A stretch of DNA of 64,000 nucleotides from Fumia sp045615345 (GTDB taxonomy: Bacteria > Bacillota > Clostridia > Oscillospirales > Ruminococcaceae), in assembly GCA_045615345.1 (NCBI GenBank), contig JAZLER010000031.1:43481-107480 (forward strand), in the 5' to 3' direction. This document shows, one piece after another, positions 25,957 through 34,139 of this stretch. The position numbers and the translations under genes were made by a program. Every line of letters begins with the position of its first letter. Positions within the stretch are counted from its first letter, which is position 1. The notes beneath the pieces are model-generated. The model did no database searches. It saw only the letters and a program-made list of their open reading frames with translations, and was not told the origin of the DNA.

Positions 25957-28900
25957 TCATCGCTGAACAAATTCAAGCCAGTCGGCATTGCTTATGGAAA
26001 GATTAGCTTTCTGGAGCATATCATCTTCAGTGTCTTTTAAAACTGATATTGCCCACAGCGCTTTTCTTGCAATATTATATGCACCATTTGCATCTGCATT
26101 TTCGGGGAGTGTATGATTTTTATGATTTCTGCTATCGTAGAATTCTCCATTTTTGTCTTTTACAGGCGAGATGAGGTAATCAACTTCAACATTTCCGGTT
26201 TCACTGTTTCGCATTTGCATTGTCGTACCGATTAAGCGAATGAATTTTTCATAGAATTCTTTTGTAGTTTGTTTCAATATAGCATCTTTGATATTAACAT
26301 TTTTATAATCAATATTGAATTTTTCAAAAAGTGTTTTGAATTCCTCGGTCAGGACGATAGTTTTATTATCCCAGCTGTCATTTTTGTCTTTGTTTCTGAA
26401 TGTGATAATTCTGTCTTTGTTGCTACAGATTGTCCACTTTTTGATATATGATGCATTGGTTTTGGGGAATTTAGAATAATCGATGTCAAATTCAAAGATG
26501 TTTTCAGCTTCATTGTATCTTATATCATCGATATTTTCTATAAATTTGACAGACTCATTGACACTTGTATATTTAGGTCTTATAAGATCAGCAAAACCGG
26601 TAACGGGATCAATTTTACTCGTAAGCCATGCGGGTACGTAGAAAATAAATCCATTTTGTCGTCCTTTGCTAACACCATCCACTTTGTTGGTGAGCTGGTA
26701 TGCGTTGAGGAGACCCCCATTCTGATCAGCAGAAATGTTTTTGTCAACAAGGTAGTTGAGCTTTGTAATAAGCATATTTTCAAATTTCTGGTAGACTTGT
26801 TTTTCAACGCTGAATCTTCCTTTTTTGAAACCGAAGTTCAAGTCTTCCATTGCAACAATGGCATCGTATTTTAAAACAAGATTGCAGATTTCGTGCACAA
26901 CCTGGCTCAGATAACCTTCTTTGAGTTCTTTGATGTTCTCAATGGTACCCCAGTTGACACGTGCACTTTCGCGTTCCTTTTCTTTTTTATCGAGCAAGTC
27001 GTGATAGTCAACACTATATCCATTGCCTGATATTATCTCATTGAGTGATTTTTGTTCGACAATTTCTCCCTTACCATTTACTACAGAAATGTAGAGGAGA
27101 TTTCTTTCACCTCTGTCTATACCTATTACATAGTTATCAGGAGAGTCTTTCAATACTTTTCTTACATCGTTATTCAAATAAGCTTTTCCATCAGCTTTAA
27201 AATTAAGTGTAATAGGAAGATGCAGGGAGAACTGACGCTTAGTATAACGTTTATCCTTTACAATATCGTATTCGAATACACTTTCTTTTTTGCTGTTGGA
27301 AATATTTTTATTTTTGACAGGCTGATTAGCGGGGTGAATAACTCTTTCATTTTTCCTGATACTTGCCTCGCGATAGAACATTTCTGCTCCACCATTCAAC
27401 TGGTATACAACATTCTTAAGGTTATCTTCATTAAAAAGCATTTCGAAATACATAGTATGCAAATTCTTTTTGCCGTGGCTGTACTCGGAAAAATCCTTGT
27501 TGTATATCTGGAATAAATATAAATCCCCTTTATCAACAAGTCCGTTTATATATGATTCGGGGACAGAGGCAAATTTTATAGAGTACCCCTGCGACTTAAC
27601 TTCATTGTAGAATTCGCTGATATCTTTATAGGAATCAGTGGGGGAGAATTCAAATCCAAACTGTGACCAGTCGGGATGCTTTTCGATGGATTTTTTGAAA
27701 AAGTCTATGAACTTATGACAGTCGTCTAAACTGAAGTTTGCACCTTTTTTAAAAGATTCTTTTGCTCTGATTTCCAGGATGCTTTTATCAGGAGCAAATG
27801 TATCTATGTTTGATGCAGCAAAGAATACTTTTGGGAGCATTTTATTGGGACCAGGCAAAAGTTTATACTCAATTTTTTCGTAATATTCCTGTTCATCTGA
27901 TTTAGGAATATTTATAAATGCTTTACTATTGCATTTATCCATAATGGCGAGAAAATATTTTTCGTTTTTCCTCAAAATAACTGTACGATAGTCCCTCTCT
28001 TTATTCTTATCCCAACCGCCCAAAAGTTGTGGGTTATCAAAATTAAGCTTGATTTTATCCGTGGAATAAGGCTTTTTAGTGATATAATTACGTACTTTAT
28101 CGTAGAGTTTATCAATTTCAGCAACAGAATCATACTTAGGTAAAAATTCTCCGTAAAAAAGTTCATCCTTTACTTCTTTACCTGTTCCAAGCAAAGGCTT
28201 CATAAGTTTTTCAAGCTCTTTTACAGAATCAAGGAGTTCTTTTATAACACTTATAGCATTGTCATTTTTGGAAAGTTTTTTGTCATTGTTTTCTTCATAA
28301 TTCTGGTTAAGCAACATAGTAGCGATATCATATTTATCCAATATGTTTTCAACTTTTTCTTTTATAGTTTCTTTGTAGTATTTCGGGATGTTCCCCAAAG
28401 TGTTTTCAGATTTAGTTATATCACCCAGTCTTTGCAACTCAAAAACAGAAAAGCTTTTAATTTTTTTATACTCATTTCTTTGCTCTTCGTAATATTTATC
28501 TGGATTTTTAATATTTTTCAAGGGGTGTTTTTCTTCATATTCTAAGTTCCATGCACGCGAAACGGCACTCCAATCTCCGAATACGAAATTAGAGAGTTCT
28601 GTTACAGGCAATCCTGATTTAACAAAGATACCTTTGTGGTTATAACTTTCGATTTGGTCGAAAAGTTCAGGGATTTTCTTTATTTCTTCGAGTATATCGG
28701 AATTAAAGAAAGTTCTGATTGATTCTATAACTTCATTATCTGAATTGAAACTTTCAGGAATAAATGAAATAGATTCCTTGTCTGAGAGTATCTGTTTGTA
28801 TAATACCTTCAAAAGAGGAAGTCGTTTGGATTTATCTGTTTTGGCTACTTGTTGATTATATAAATTAATATATTCGTTTATCCCTTGCACTTTAATGCCA

Positions 28901-29646
28901 TTGTCAGTTGTATATCCGCCGATTATGCTATTGTATTTGTCAATACCTGACTGAGACAAAACCAAACTGAAAAAATCTGTATCAAAAATATCCTTAAGGA
29001 AAACACCATTAAGTTTCAAACATTCATCATTAAGCCTATTTTGTACTTCCTCAGACAGATTTGCGAGGATTTTTTTGGAAGAAAGAGCATTATCAAGGAA
29101 CTTTGGAAGATTGTCATTTATACACCTGAAAGATATAGCAGTGGTCTGTGGTTCGCTCGTATACATATTCTTCCTGTTCTCGTGAAACCCTGTAAAATAT
29201 GTAGTGAAATTGTGGAACATTTTCACGGACTCTATTTCGGTATCAGAAGATAAAAATTCCGGTAAAATTGTTTGAATTATTTCTTTACCAAAAAGTGAAT
29301 TGAAATTTTTGTTGCTTGTAAAAGCTTTTGCAATTGCTTTACGCATTTTACTTTCAAGTTCTTCAATAATTGAAACATCATTATCTGTTTTTATAGACTT
29401 GTAGTATAGGGAAGCATATTCTTTTACATCTTCCAGATAAATACCGGATAATACCTGCTCAATAAAAAATTTATGATATCTGTCAATGAGTTTTTTGACC
29501 GTTTTATATTCTTCTGCTCTTTTTTTATCGGTTTCAAGTAAAAGTTTGTTGTTAAAGTTTTCTTCTGTTTTTCCTATTGGGAGCAACGAAAACCTTAAAG
29601 TTTTTGATATGGGATAACAGTTAGTAAAAGAATTGATTTTTTTCAT
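25957..29646 (-). CDS. cas12a: CRISPR-associated endonuclease Cas12a (Cpf1)
   Basis: A full-length 1229-residue RNA-guided DNA nuclease that also processes its own crRNA, nearly the same length as Lachnospiraceae LbCas12a (1228). It starts MKKINSFTNCYPISKTLRF and keeps the PAM-region LLPGPNKMLPKVFF and the HPANQPVKNKN segment of the crRNA-processing region. All three RuvC carboxylates are present: Asp844 (GIDRGERNLLY), Glu934 (AMEDLNFGF) and Asp1185 (NADANGAYNIA). The Nuc-domain Arg is in MQMRNSETG. A strong AGGAGG site precedes ATG 29646. No frameshift or stop is seen, so it should be active. It sits between the array and a minus-strand metabolic cluster. No cas1, cas2 or cas4 is near. Confidence 0.98.
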   Translation of the reverse strand: MKKINSFTNCYPISKTLRFSLLPIGKTEENFNNKLLLETDKKRAEEYKTVKKLIDRYHKFFIEQVLSGIYLEDVKEYASLYYKSIKTDNDVSIIEELESKMRKAIAKAFTSNKNFNSLFGKEIIQTILPEFLSSDTEIESVKMFHNFTTYFTGFHENRKNMYTSEPQTTAISFRCINDNLPKFLDNALSSKKILANLSEEVQNRLNDECLKLNGVFLKDIFDTDFFSLVLSQSGIDKYNSIIGGYTTDNGIKVQGINEYINLYNQQVAKTDKSKRLPLLKVLYKQILSDKESISFIPESFNSDNEVIESIRTFFNSDILEEIKKIPELFDQIESYNHKGIFVKSGLPVTELSNFVFGDWSAVSRAWNLEYEEKHPLKNIKNPDKYYEEQRNEYKKIKSFSVFELQRLGDITKSENTLGNIPKYYKETIKEKVENILDKYDIATMLLNQNYEENNDKKLSKNDNAISVIKELLDSVKELEKLMKPLLGTGKEVKDELFYGEFLPKYDSVAEIDKLYDKVRNYITKKPYSTDKIKLNFDNPQLLGGWDKNKERDYRTVILRKNEKYFLAIMDKCNSKAFINIPKSDEQEYYEKIEYKLLPGPNKMLPKVFFAASNIDTFAPDKSILEIRAKESFKKGANFSLDDCHKFIDFFKKSIEKHPDWSQFGFEFSPTDSYKDISEFYNEVKSQGYSIKFASVPESYINGLVDKGDLYLFQIYNKDFSEYSHGKKNLHTMYFEMLFNEDNLKNVVYQLNGGAEMFYREASIRKNERVIHPANQPVKNKNISNSKKESVFEYDIVKDKRYTKRQFSLHLPITLNFKADGKAYLNNDVRKVLKDSPDNYVIGIDRGERNLLYISVVNGKGEIVEQKSLNEIISGNGYSVDYHDLLDKKEKERESARVNWGTIENIKELKEGYLSQVVHEICNLVLKYDAIVAMEDLNFGFKKGRFSVEKQVYQKFENMLITKLNYLVDKNISADQNGGLLNAYQLTNKVDGVSKGRQNGFIFYVPAWLTSKIDPVTGFADLIRPKYTSVNESVKFIENIDDIRYNEAENIFEFDIDYSKFPKTNASYIKKWTICSNKDRIITFRNKDKNDSWDNKTIVLTEEFKTLFEKFNIDYKNVNIKDAILKQTTKEFYEKFIRLIGTTMQMRNSETGNVEVDYLISPVKDKNGEFYDSRNHKNHTLPENADANGAYNIARKALWAISVLKDTEDDMLQKANLSISNADWLEFVQR

Positions 29647-29678
29647 AGTTTAATCCTCCTAAGGAATGATAATGACAT

Positions 29679-29687
29679 TTTATAACA
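29679..29687 (-). promoter_or_regulatory. Possible extended -10 promoter of cas12a
   Basis: On the minus strand TGTTATAAA forms an extended -10 element about 30 bases before the cas12a start; no good -35 is visible. The 63-base gap to the rhodanese gene has no terminator, so cas12a may also be read through from the upstream genes. Confidence 0.4.
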
Positions 29688-29709
29688 TTTTGTGTCCAAT
29701 AAAACGGAT

Positions 29710-30150
29710 TTATTTTTCTATCTCATATTTCCAGTCGATTATTCCGCCGAATTCCTTGACATTTGAATAACCAAGAGCTGATAAACTTTCAGCGGCAATT
29801 TTGCTTCTTCGCCCCGAACGGCAATATACAAGTAAAGGTATGTCTTTGTCGGGGAGGATAGTTTCGGCTTTCTCATCAATCTCAGTGTAGGGTAGAAGTA
29901 CAGCGCCTGGGATATGCCCTTCGTCAAATTCTTCCTGTTCCCTTACATCGAGGATAATACACTCTTCACCCGAGTCCATAATTTCTTTTGCTTTTTGCTG
30001 GGTAATCTGTTCGTACATAACTTTCTCTCCTTGCTTTGCGATAAAAATTGAGGTAGGACCATCAGCGCCACCGATAATTCCAATAGTACTATCATTTCCA
30101 CACGAAGCAAGTAAAATGCAAACTGATAAAATACAAAATATCTTTTTCAT
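29710..30150 (-). CDS. Rhodanese-domain lipoprotein
   Basis: A 146-residue secreted lipoprotein. A signal peptide ends in the lipobox LASC (Cys17). Residues about 21-37 carry IGIIGGADGPTSIFI, a motif also known from the beta subunits of sodium-pumping decarboxylases and from other Clostridial lipoproteins. From about 45 on is a rhodanese domain with ILDVREQEEFDEGHIPGA and the active-site loop CRSGRR (catalytic Cys near 110). It would handle sulfane sulfur or thiols outside the membrane. It follows the ICMT-like gene by seven bases and precedes cas12a. Confidence 0.9.
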   Translation of the reverse strand: MKKIFCILSVCILLASCGNDSTIGIIGGADGPTSIFIAKQGEKVMYEQITQQKAKEIMDSGEECIILDVREQEEFDEGHIPGAVLLPYTEIDEKAETILPDKDIPLLVYCRSGRRSKIAAESLSALGYSNVKEFGGIIDWKYEIEK

Positions 30151-30157
30151 AACAACC

Positions 30158-30826
30158 TCACCATATGAACGGTATCAGGCGATACCTGACTTTTTTCTTA
30201 TAATCAATATATCCGTCAAGATTATTTTCAAGGAATGTTTCCTCGGATTTAATCCTTTTTGCAATAATAAAAGGGTATATAAGGAAAATCAAAAACCCGT
30301 AAACTGAGCCTAAGATTACCGGCATCGCCAAAAACAGAAAAACAGTTGCAAAATACATCGGGTGCCTTACAACAGAGTAAAGTCCCGTGTCTATGACTTT
30401 CTGGTTTTGTTGCACTTCAATGGTACGGGAAAGGTAAGTATTTTCCCTTATAACCTCGGCATAAAGAAGATAAGAAACAAGAAAAATTATAACCGCCGTA
30501 ATTATAATACCTTTTGGCAAATGGCTCCACGAAAACCTGTAATCAAGCCCCGAAACAACAAATCCCGTGATAAACATCAAAGCCGATAGCTTTACAACCA
30601 AAGCCTGTTCTTTCTGTTTTTCTTTTGCATTAAGACGGCGCTTCAAAAGCTCAGTGTTTGTAAACATCATCACAACACCTGCAATAAACATCGGCACAAA
30701 AAGGATTATCATCAGAACCTGTCCGTTAAAGTAAAATTCTCCTGCAGGCAAAAAAATGAGTAAACACAATAGAATAATGCCAAGTGCTATCTTGAAAATC
30801 GCCCGAAAAAAGAGTTTTGTTGTCAT
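30158..30826 (-). CDS. Isoprenylcysteine carboxyl methyltransferase-like membrane protein
   Basis: A 222-residue integral membrane protein with about five transmembrane helices. The C-terminal part has the ICMT/PEMT signature: GLYSVVRHPMYFATV, then IKSEETFLENNLDGYIDYKKKVRYRLIPFIW. Such proteins methylate lipids or small hydrophobic molecules with S-adenosylmethionine; the bacterial substrate is usually unknown. It is in the tight minus-strand cluster 33006-29710, twelve bases after the MGMT-family gene. Confidence 0.85.
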   Translation of the reverse strand: MTTKLFFRAIFKIALGIILLCLLIFLPAGEFYFNGQVLMIILFVPMFIAGVVMMFTNTELLKRRLNAKEKQKEQALVVKLSALMFITGFVVSGLDYRFSWSHLPKGIIITAVIIFLVSYLLYAEVIRENTYLSRTIEVQQNQKVIDTGLYSVVRHPMYFATVFLFLAMPVILGSVYGFLIFLIYPFIIAKRIKSEETFLENNLDGYIDYKKKVRYRLIPFIW

Positions 30827-30838
30827 AATTTCTCTCCG

Positions 30839-31138
30839 TTAAATGCCATATTTTTCAAGGTCGATGGTGCCATCTTCCTCAAAAACAATACCTTCTGCCT
30901 CGAGCAGTTCTCTTTGAATTTCACTACCGCCGAAAGCAAAAGACGGGGCTAATTTCCCTTCGCGGTTTACCACCCTGTGACAGGGGATAATACCCGGGGC
31001 AGGGTTTACATGCAAAGCATACCCAACTACACGGCTCCATCTGGGGTTCCCTGCAAGACGGGCAACCTGCCCATAGGTCGCAACACGCCCTTTCGGAATA
31101 CTCTTCACAACCTCATAAATTATCTCAAATGTGTTCAT
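30839..31138 (-). CDS. MGMT-family (alkyltransferase) DNA-binding domain protein
   Basis: A 99-residue protein from ATG 31138, which begins one base after the DUF2130 stop; a longer frame reaches into that gene but is unlikely. It is the isolated C-terminal domain of O6-alkylguanine-DNA alkyltransferase: YEVVKSIPKGRVATYGQVARLAG (helix-turn-helix) and the active site IPCHRVVNREG. The nucleophilic Cys of PCHR is retained, so unlike ATL proteins it may still accept alkyl groups. The N-terminal domain of full-length Ogt is absent. Confidence 0.9.
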   Translation of the reverse strand: MNTFEIIYEVVKSIPKGRVATYGQVARLAGNPRWSRVVGYALHVNPAPGIIPCHRVVNREGKLAPSFAFGGSEIQRELLEAEGIVFEEDGTIDLEKYGI

Positions 31139-31139
31139 A

Positions 31140-32309
31140 TTACTTTTTAAGTTCCTCAAATTTTGCCGCCATTGTGGGATTATTACGGGTCAAGCGTTTT
31201 ATCGACAAATCTTCAGCCTTGTTGTTTGCAAGACGGAGATTGTTTTCGGAAGATAAAAGCGCATCTTTTGTTTTCTGCAAATGGTCGATAGTCTTGTCGA
31301 TTTCGTCAATTGCTTTCTGGAATTTTTCGCTTGCAAGGCGATAGTTACGGGCAAATTTATCCTTGAAATCATTCATCTCAGCTTCAAAATTAGAAACATC
31401 AATATGCTGATTTTTGATAACTGCAAGCTCCTTTTTATAAGAGAGGGAATTGAGTGCCGCATTTCTTAAAAGTGTGATAATGGGAATGAAAAACTGCGGA
31501 CGGATAACATACATTTTAGGATATCTGTGGGACATATCGACAATACCTGTGTTGTAAAACTCGCTGTCTGCTTCAAGCATTGACACAAGCACTGCGTACT
31601 CACAGCCTTTTTCGTTGCGGTCTTTGTCGAGTTCTTTTAAGAAATCTTCATTTTTGTGCTTTGTTGCAGTTTCGTCCATTTCGTTTTTCATTTCAAACAT
31701 AATAGAAATGAACTCGGTACCGTCTTCTGACATTTCACGGAAGATAAAGTCACCTTTACTGCCGGTTTTAGCATCGTTATCCTTTTCAAAATAGGCATTC
31801 TGAAAACCTGTGGCACGAAGCTTGTTAAACTCAATTTCACAATGCTGTTCAAGGCTTTCGCCAACCATTTTGGTGGACTGACGCGCCTTGAAATCCTTAT
31901 AATAGGCAATCTGCTCATCTTTGGTTTTGAGCTTTTCTTCATAGTTTTCCTTGATAGTCTGCTCTTTGAGTTTTGCAGACTTTTCGTTGTTCTCAATCTG
32001 TCCGTTTAAAAGGGCGATTTTTTCCTTATGCTCGGAAATTTCACGCTCTTTTTCAAGAACTGCTTCACTGATTTCAAGCTTTCTCGCAGACTCCATAATT
32101 TCAAGCTTTGATTTAAGCTCGTTTATCTCCTTGTCCTTTTCGGACAAAGCAAGCTTGATGTCTTTTTCTTTATTTTGTTCAATCTGTGTTTCGCGTTCTT
32201 TTAAGTCTTTTGCAAATTCGTGGTCGCGCACTTGTTTTGCAATTGATGCATAACCTGATTCGTCAATTGTAAAGTATTCGCCACAATTAGGACATTTGAT
32301 TTCCTGCAT
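31140..32309 (-). CDS. DUF2130 family protein
   Basis: A 389-residue soluble protein. The start has a zinc-ribbon half (IKCPNCGEYF), followed by a long charged coiled coil (about residues 30-155) and the conserved DUF2130 core (GESLEQHCEIEFNKLRATGFQNAYFEKDNDAKTGSKGDF region, then ISIMFEMKNE). The core resembles restriction-endonuclease-like folds (Asp...Glu-x-Lys: GDF and FEMK), but function is unestablished. A second coiled coil lies near the C-terminus. It overlaps the regulatory region of the MGMT gene and is probably co-transcribed with it. Confidence 0.88.
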   Translation of the reverse strand: MQEIKCPNCGEYFTIDESGYASIAKQVRDHEFAKDLKERETQIEQNKEKDIKLALSEKDKEINELKSKLEIMESARKLEISEAVLEKEREISEHKEKIALLNGQIENNEKSAKLKEQTIKENYEEKLKTKDEQIAYYKDFKARQSTKMVGESLEQHCEIEFNKLRATGFQNAYFEKDNDAKTGSKGDFIFREMSEDGTEFISIMFEMKNEMDETATKHKNEDFLKELDKDRNEKGCEYAVLVSMLEADSEFYNTGIVDMSHRYPKMYVIRPQFFIPIITLLRNAALNSLSYKKELAVIKNQHIDVSNFEAEMNDFKDKFARNYRLASEKFQKAIDEIDKTIDHLQKTKDALLSSENNLRLANNKAEDLSIKRLTRNNPTMAAKFEELKK

Positions 32310-32319
32310 AATAACACCT

Positions 32320-33006
32320 CTATTTTAAATTCTTCCTGTGTACTTTGTAATCCGGCATATGTTTTTCCAGTTCACTGTAAAAACTTTTCGAATGGTCAGC
32401 GTGTATAAAGTGACAAAACTCGTGTATCACGACATATTTAATACTTTCATATGGCTTTGTCAAAAGCCACGTATTAAAAGTCAGAATATTTTTCTTTGGC
32501 TGACAGCTCCCCCAACGGGTTTTCATTTTACGGAATTTCAAAGTGGGGAGGGGAGTAACATCCTGAAAATCAGGATATATACTTTCCACTAAATTGGTTA
32601 TAATAATCTTAGCCTCGGCTTTAAGCCAGTTATCGAAAGTTTTTTGCTTGAGCTCAAAATCTTCAGGATTTTTGACAGACATAATCAAATTATCATCGGT
32701 AAGGGATAAAAAGTTTTTGTCCCCCTTTATTACCGATAATGTTTTCTCCTTTCCAAGGAGAGAAATCTTTTCACCGCCTGTAAAAGTAATCTGCTTTACA
32801 TTTTCATATTTTTTAAGCGCTTTCAGGATAAAATCCCATTTGGATATAATAAAACTTTCTATAGCAGAAAGGGGAACAAATCGGCTTGCAGACACTTTAA
32901 CTACGCTGTCCGGACCGATGTAAAGGTTTATATTCCTGACTTTTTTATAAGTGAGCTCGTATTGTAAAGTAAAATCCTTTACAGTAATTTCTCTTAGCAT
33001 ATTCAT
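32320..33006 (-). CDS. YgjP-like zinc metallopeptidase (DUF45)
   Basis: A 228-residue protein with the M48/SprT-related motif HEFCHFIHADHSKSFY near residues 191-206; two His and Glu form the zinc site, with a third His in ADHS. Preceding it are KTRWGSC and NTWLLTKPYESIKYVVIH, both standard for YgjP/DUF45. The start could be ATG 33006 or the Met three codons on. It is the first gene of the minus-strand cluster leading to cas12a. Substrate unknown; relatives are often found next to restriction systems, but no restriction genes are here. Confidence 0.88.
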   Translation of the reverse strand: MNMLREITVKDFTLQYELTYKKVRNINLYIGPDSVVKVSASRFVPLSAIESFIISKWDFILKALKKYENVKQITFTGGEKISLLGKEKTLSVIKGDKNFLSLTDDNLIMSVKNPEDFELKQKTFDNWLKAEAKIIITNLVESIYPDFQDVTPLPTLKFRKMKTRWGSCQPKKNILTFNTWLLTKPYESIKYVVIHEFCHFIHADHSKSFYSELEKHMPDYKVHRKNLK

Positions 33007-33057
33007 ACCGCCTTTAGTTTATTTTATCATTTTACGATATAAAAATCAAGAAATCTA

Positions 33058-33086
33058 TTGCATTTTGAAGTTGTATTATGTAAAAT
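33058..33086 (+). promoter_or_regulatory. Promoter of the ThuA-like gene
   Basis: TTGCAT (33058-33063), a 17-base spacer and TAAAAT (33081-33086), followed by GAGGTGAT before ATG 33105. The start would be only about 10-15 bases before the gene's ribosome binding site. Confidence 0.5.
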
Positions 33087-33104
33087 AAAAATCGAGGTGA
33101 TAAT

Positions 33105-33833
33105 ATGATTAAAGTTACTGTCTGGAATGAATTTTACCACGAACAGATTGAAGATAATGTAAGAAATGTTTACCCCGAGGGTATTCATAAGTGTATTGCT
33201 GACTTTTTAGGCGAAGAGGCAGATTTTGAAATAAGAACTGCAACTCTGGAGATGCCTGAGCACGGACTTACCGAGGAAGTTTTAAACGATACCGATGTAC
33301 TTATCTGGTGGGGGCATGTAAGACACGAGTATGTATCCGATGAAATAGTTGAGCGTGTTTACAGGCGTGTTCAGGATGGTATGGGAATGATTTTTCTACA
33401 TTCTGCCCACGCATCAAAACCCTTTAAAAAACTTCTGGGCACCGATACCACCGAGCTTAAATGGGGTACCGAGATGAAAGAAATCATCTGGCTTGTGGAC
33501 AGAAGTCACCCGATTTCCGAAAATTTAGACGATGAAAAAATTGTCCTTGAAAAGGAAGAAATCTACGGAGAACCTTTTTCTGTCCCGACACCTGACGAAA
33601 CAGTGTTTATAAGTTGGTTTGAATGCGGTGCAGTTTTCAGAAGCGGTCTTTGTTATAAGAGGGGAAAGGGTAAGATTTTCTACTTCCAGCCCGGCCACGA
33701 AACAGTGCCTACTTATTATAATAAGTCTATTCAGAAAGTTATTAAAAACGCAGTGCGTTACGTCCGCCCCATAACTACCCCTGCTTTAACTCAGGGACAG
33801 TATATGAGGGAAGATTTTGTGATTAAGTATTGA
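33105..33833 (+). CDS. ThuA domain protein (trehalose utilisation-type)
   Basis: A 242-residue ThuA-fold protein, related to class I glutamine amidotransferase-like folds. Recognisable are VTVWNEFYHE, YPEGIHKCIADFLGE, DVLIWWGHVRHEYVSDEIVERV, GMGMIFLHSAHASKPFKKLLGT and FYFQPGHETVPTYYN. ThuA proteins act in sugar metabolism (3-keto-glucoside reactions have been proposed). It is a single gene; its stop codon overlaps the -35 of the tyrS leader promoter. Confidence 0.92.
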   Translation: MIKVTVWNEFYHEQIEDNVRNVYPEGIHKCIADFLGEEADFEIRTATLEMPEHGLTEEVLNDTDVLIWWGHVRHEYVSDEIVERVYRRVQDGMGMIFLHSAHASKPFKKLLGTDTTELKWGTEMKEIIWLVDRSHPISENLDDEKIVLEKEEIYGEPFSVPTPDETVFISWFECGAVFRSGLCYKRGKGKIFYFQPGHETVPTYYNKSIQKVIKNAVRYVRPITTPALTQGQYMREDFVIKY

Positions 33834-33858
33834 CTTTATTAAAAAAGTATAGTAAAAT
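33830..33858 (+). promoter_or_regulatory. Promoter of the tyrS T-box transcript
   Basis: TTGACT (33830-33835), a 17-base spacer, and TAAAAT (33853-33858). The -35 overlaps the TGA stop of the ThuA-like gene. The predicted start is near 33865, some 20 bases before the T-box structure. Confidence 0.65.
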
Positions 33859-33883
33859 ATTTTAGAAGGTTTTGAAAAGAACA

Positions 33884-34119
33884 AGTAGTTTCAGAAATTT
33901 CTTTCAAGAGAGTGTCCGGTTGGTGCGAGGGCATAAGAATTCTGTTACAAATACCTCTTGGAGCCACGGCCTGAACTCGCAGTAGGGTTTGTCGGGCACG
34001 CCCGTTACAGCGTTACGGTATTAAGTACCGGATGAGGCTTTTGTCGTGAGGCAAAGGCGAACAGAGGTGGTACCACGATTTATTCGTCCTCTATCCCATA
34101 TGGGGTAGAGGATTTTTTA
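33884..34119 (+). promoter_or_regulatory. T-box riboswitch leader of tyrS
   Basis: A tRNA-sensing leader. It has the AGAGAG element (33907-33912), a distal stem I with GGTTGGTGCGAGG and GGAGCC, the T-box AGGTGGTACCACG (34065-34077) in which TGGT pairs with the tRNA acceptor end, and a terminator (stem TCCTCTATCCC 34087-34097 with GGGGTAGAGGA 34102-34112, then T6). Uncharged tRNA would favour the antiterminator and raise tyrS expression. A Tyr codon is expected in the specifier loop, but I could not place one at the usual site (around 33971-33982, CTGAACTCGCAG). It fills most of the 306-base gap before tyrS. Confidence 0.93.
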
Positions 34120-34139
34120 TTTGAAAGGAGCAGTATAAA

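Noticed and set aside
27052..27516. 154-codon frame on the plus strand inside cas12a
   Set aside because: Antisense shadow of the Cas12a gene; hydrophobic composition from low-GC complement and no homology.
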